Source: Eubacteriales bacterium
GTDB lineage: Bacteria; Bacillota_A; Clostridia; Christensenellales; Aristaeellaceae
Length of the DNA: 6,619 nt
Reading direction: 5' to 3'
Assembly: GCA_030528845.1 (NCBI GenBank)
Contig: JAUMYC010000043.1
Location: 7,797 to 14,415, forward strand
The notes beneath the pieces are model-generated. The model was not told the origin of the DNA. It saw nothing but the letters and a program-made list of their open reading frames with translations, and made no database searches. The translations under genes and the position numbers were made by a program. This document shows, piece by piece, positions 4,802 through 6,619 of this stretch (position 1 is the first letter of the stretch; every line of letters starts with the position of its first letter).

Positions 4802-6526
4802 ATGATCTACACCGCCGTCATGCTGCTGCAGCTGGCCGTTACGCTCATCATGGGCATGTATTTTTATCGCCAGCTGAAAAACACGCGCGATACCTCTGCG
4901 CCGCAGAAGGGCAGTTATTCCAGAAGCGAACAGGACCGGCTGACGAAGCTGCGCTCGATCCGCCTGAGCGAACCGCTCGCCGAGCAGGCAAGGCCCGACA
5001 GGCTTGAGGACGTCATCGGACAGGAGGACGGCATCCGCGCTCTTCGCGCTTTGCTGTGCGGCGCGCATCCGCAGCATGTGCTCATCTACGGCCCTCCCGG
5101 CGTGGGAAAGACCTGCGCCGCGCGCCTGATGCTGGAGGAGGCCAAGCGCTCAGAAGGCACGCCGTTTCGGCAAAACGCGCCCTTTATCGAGGTAGATGCG
5201 ACCTGCGTCCGCTTTGACGAACGATCCATCGCAGACCCGCTCATCGGCAGCGTGCACGATCCGATCTATCAGGGCGCAGGCCCGCTGGGGATCAACGGCA
5301 TCCCGCAGCCGAGGGAGGGCGCGGTCACGAAGGCGCACGGCGGCGTGCTGTTTCTGGATGAGATCGGCGAAATGCAGCCGATCCAGATGAACAAGCTGCT
5401 CAAGGTCCTCGAAGACAGGAAGGTGCGGCTGGAGAGCGCATATTACGACCCGGACGACAGGCGCACGCCCTCGTACATCCACGACATCTTCAAAAACGGG
5501 CTGCCGGCGGATTTTCGGCTCGTTGCGGCGACGACGCGCTCCCCGGAGGAGATCCCCTCTGCGCTGCGTTCCCGCTGTATGGAAGTGTATTTTCGCGCAT
5601 TGGAGCCGGAAGAGCTCGCGCGCATCGCGTCGCATGCCGCAGAGAGGCTTGGATGCGAGATCGCGCAGGAGGAGGCGCTTGTCGTGGGCATGGCGGCCGG
5701 CTGTGGGCGCGATGCGGTGAATATTGTGCAGATGGCGGTGAGCGCCGCTGCCGCGGAAGGGCGCAGACAGCTCCTTCGCGCGGACGTCGAATGGGTCATG
5801 GAAAGCTGCGGCTACGCGCCGCGCAGCAGGCAGGAGCGCCCCGAAGGCAGTGTCTGCGGCCGCGTATGCGGCTTGGCGGTGTACGGAACGCATCAGGGCG
5901 CTCTGCTGCGCATCGATGCGACCGTCGCCCCCGGAACAGGGCGGATCCTTCTGACGGGCGCCGTCGGCGAGGAAGAGCTTGGTTCGGGGCGCGGACGGAC
6001 GATCCGTCGCAGAGGCATGGCAGTGGATGCAGCGGGGAAGGCCGCTGCGCTGCTGCGCGCGAAGGGCATTCTTACCGATGATATCGACGTGCACATCGAT
6101 TTCCCCGGCGGGACTCCTGTGGACGGCCCCTCTGCGGGCCTCGCCATGTGCATCGCGGCGATCTCGGCGATCCGCCGCCTGCCTGTGCGGGGCGACGTCG
6201 CAATGACCGGCGAGATCGGCCTGCAGGGCGATGTCCTTCCCGTCGGCGGTGTGGGCAGGAAGATCGAGGCGGCGCAGCGTGCGGGCTGCGACACGGTTCT
6301 GATCCCACGCGCGAACTGGCAGGAGACCTATAGGGAAAAGGAGCTGCGCATCGTTCCCGTGGAGGACCTGCAGGAGGCGCTCTCGTATGTGTTTTTACAG
6401 GAAAAAGAGATGCTGTATGCACCGGAGCAGAAGCCGTTTGCCGCGGAAAACATCGTCGCTCAGGGCGCAGAGGGTCTCCTGCAGGGGGTACAAAGCGCAG
6501 ACGATAGAAGTTTTCGGGTAAAATAA
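4802..6526 (+). CDS. lonB: LonB-type ATP-dependent protease, membrane-anchored
   Basis: This complete 574-residue AAA+ protease degrades proteins with a Ser-Lys dyad. In Bacillus subtilis LonB is a forespore protein under sporulation control. Residues 2-22 form a single hydrophobic segment followed by a basic stretch, a membrane anchor with the enzyme facing the cytosol. The AAA+ domain (about 65-335) shows RLEDVIGQEDGI at 67-78, Walker A GPPGVGKT at 97-104, Walker B VLFLDEIGE at 182-190, and the sensor/arginine-finger block AATTRSPEE...LRSRC at 242-259. The Lon proteolytic domain (about 349-531) has catalytic Ser444 in DGPSAG and Lys487 in GGVGRK. GSVHDPIYQGAG at 149-160 and GIPQPREGAV at 166-175 are typical of LonB and not LonA. 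The start ATG has AAGGGAGGG at 4785-4793, 8 bases away. No sporulation-type promoter was seen upstream. The 5' neighbour is the phage relic, and the C-terminal 40 residues have no recognised motif. Confidence 0.95.
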   Translation: MIYTAVMLLQLAVTLIMGMYFYRQLKNTRDTSAPQKGSYSRSEQDRLTKLRSIRLSEPLAEQARPDRLEDVIGQEDGIRALRALLCGAHPQHVLIYGPPGVGKTCAARLMLEEAKRSEGTPFRQNAPFIEVDATCVRFDERSIADPLIGSVHDPIYQGAGPLGINGIPQPREGAVTKAHGGVLFLDEIGEMQPIQMNKLLKVLEDRKVRLESAYYDPDDRRTPSYIHDIFKNGLPADFRLVAATTRSPEEIPSALRSRCMEVYFRALEPEELARIASHAAERLGCEIAQEEALVVGMAAGCGRDAVNIVQMAVSAAAAEGRRQLLRADVEWVMESCGYAPRSRQERPEGSVCGRVCGLAVYGTHQGALLRIDATVAPGTGRILLTGAVGEEELGSGRGRTIRRRGMAVDAAGKAAALLRAKGILTDDIDVHIDFPGGTPVDGPSAGLAMCIAAISAIRRLPVRGDVAMTGEIGLQGDVLPVGGVGRKIEAAQRAGCDTVLIPRANWQETYREKELRIVPVEDLQEALSYVFLQEKEMLYAPEQKPFAAENIVAQGAEGLLQGVQSADDRSFRVK

Positions 6527-6569
6527 CGATGAAATGCGTTAAAAAAGGCAGGAGACGGGCAGAAAACGA

Positions 6570-6598
6570 TTGCAAATTGATCTCGGTTATGCTATACT
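6570..6598 (+). promoter_or_regulatory. Sigma-A-type promoter for a gene beyond the window
   Basis: TTGCAA (6570-6575) and TATACT (6593-6598) are separated by exactly 17 bp. TG at 6590-6591 gives an extended -10. This is the best promoter in the window. The expected start is near 6605, and the transcript runs out of the window to the right. It starts 44 bp after the lonB stop, so the following gene is separately controlled. No lonB terminator was seen in between. Confidence 0.75.
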
Positions 6599-6614
6599 AA
6601 ACAGGCTGTTTAGT
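6596..6614. promoter_or_regulatory. Palindromic operator overlapping the -10 and start site
   Basis: ACTAAACAG (6596-6604) and CTGTTTAGT (6606-6614) are perfect inverted repeats around a single G at 6605. The site begins inside the -10 hexamer and is centred on the expected start point, the classic place for a repressor. Size and symmetry suit a homodimeric regulator of the TetR or MarR kind, often autoregulated. The regulator itself is not in the window, so the family is a guess. Confidence 0.65.
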
Positions 6615-6619
6615 TGGAA

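Noticed and set aside
4524..4805. A 93-codon plus-strand frame ending at the lonB start
   Set aside because: It is a +1 shadow of the scaffold-like frame, nearly all Arg, Lys, His and Pro, and it runs through the hairpin. The ATGA overlap with lonB is likely chance.
4361..5077. A 238-codon minus-strand frame spanning the scaffold fragment and the lonB start
   Set aside because: It crosses a strong plus-strand terminator and the lonB membrane segment, is Cys/Phe/Arg-rich, and has no support. The plus-strand reading explains the sequence better.
5150..6094. A 314-codon open frame on the minus strand opposite lonB
   Set aside because: It is an antisense shadow of lonB with biased composition. 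The plus-strand frame carries all AAA+ and protease motifs.

Overview
The window reads as a chromosomal segment of a fairly GC-rich, low-redundancy member of the Clostridia (Bacillota). This rests on four things seen here: strong AAGGAG-type ribosome binding sites, the clostridial gene order dxs - nadK - argR - recN, a LonB-type protease known from endospore formers, and a short relic of a Firmicutes-type phage. I cannot name the species.

Left part (1-3691): housekeeping genes, all on the + strand. The 3' end of dxs (isoprenoid precursor synthesis) is followed by a 197-bp gap holding a candidate terminator hairpin and a candidate promoter. Then come nadK (NAD kinase), argR (arginine repressor) and recN (SMC-like DNA repair ATPase). 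These three are separated by only 44 and 23 bp, each has its own Shine-Dalgarno sequence, and they are probably co-transcribed. tlyA, which often sits between dxs and nadK in Bacillota, is missing. ArgR carries two substitutions at expected arginine-contact positions, and NadK carries two unusual Cys-Cys pairs.

Middle part (3692-4801): an AT-richer accessory patch of about 1.1 kb at the place where spoIVB and spo0A usually follow recN. It holds a 5'-truncated reading frame with an in-frame TAG, two small intact frames of 54 and 65 codons, a strong intrinsic terminator (4371-4401), and the 5' part of a phage scaffold-protein-like gene that is also broken by an in-frame TAG. After that come a long hairpin and an overlapping perfect 16-bp palindrome. 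I read the patch as a collapsed prophage: the end of an early or lysogeny region, its terminator, then a fragment of the head-morphogenesis module, with terminase, portal and all later genes missing.

Right part (4802-6619): lonB, a membrane-anchored AAA+ Ser-Lys protease, is complete. The window ends in a well-formed sigma-A-type promoter whose -10 and start-site region is covered by a perfect 9-1-9 palindrome. This is very probably the operator of a regulator or efflux-type gene lying just beyond the window.

No tRNA, rRNA, CRISPR array, insertion sequence or riboswitch was recognised. The most worthwhile leads are the altered ArgR ligand pocket, the two amber-interrupted phage frames, the recN-lonB junction, and the palindromic operator at the right edge.
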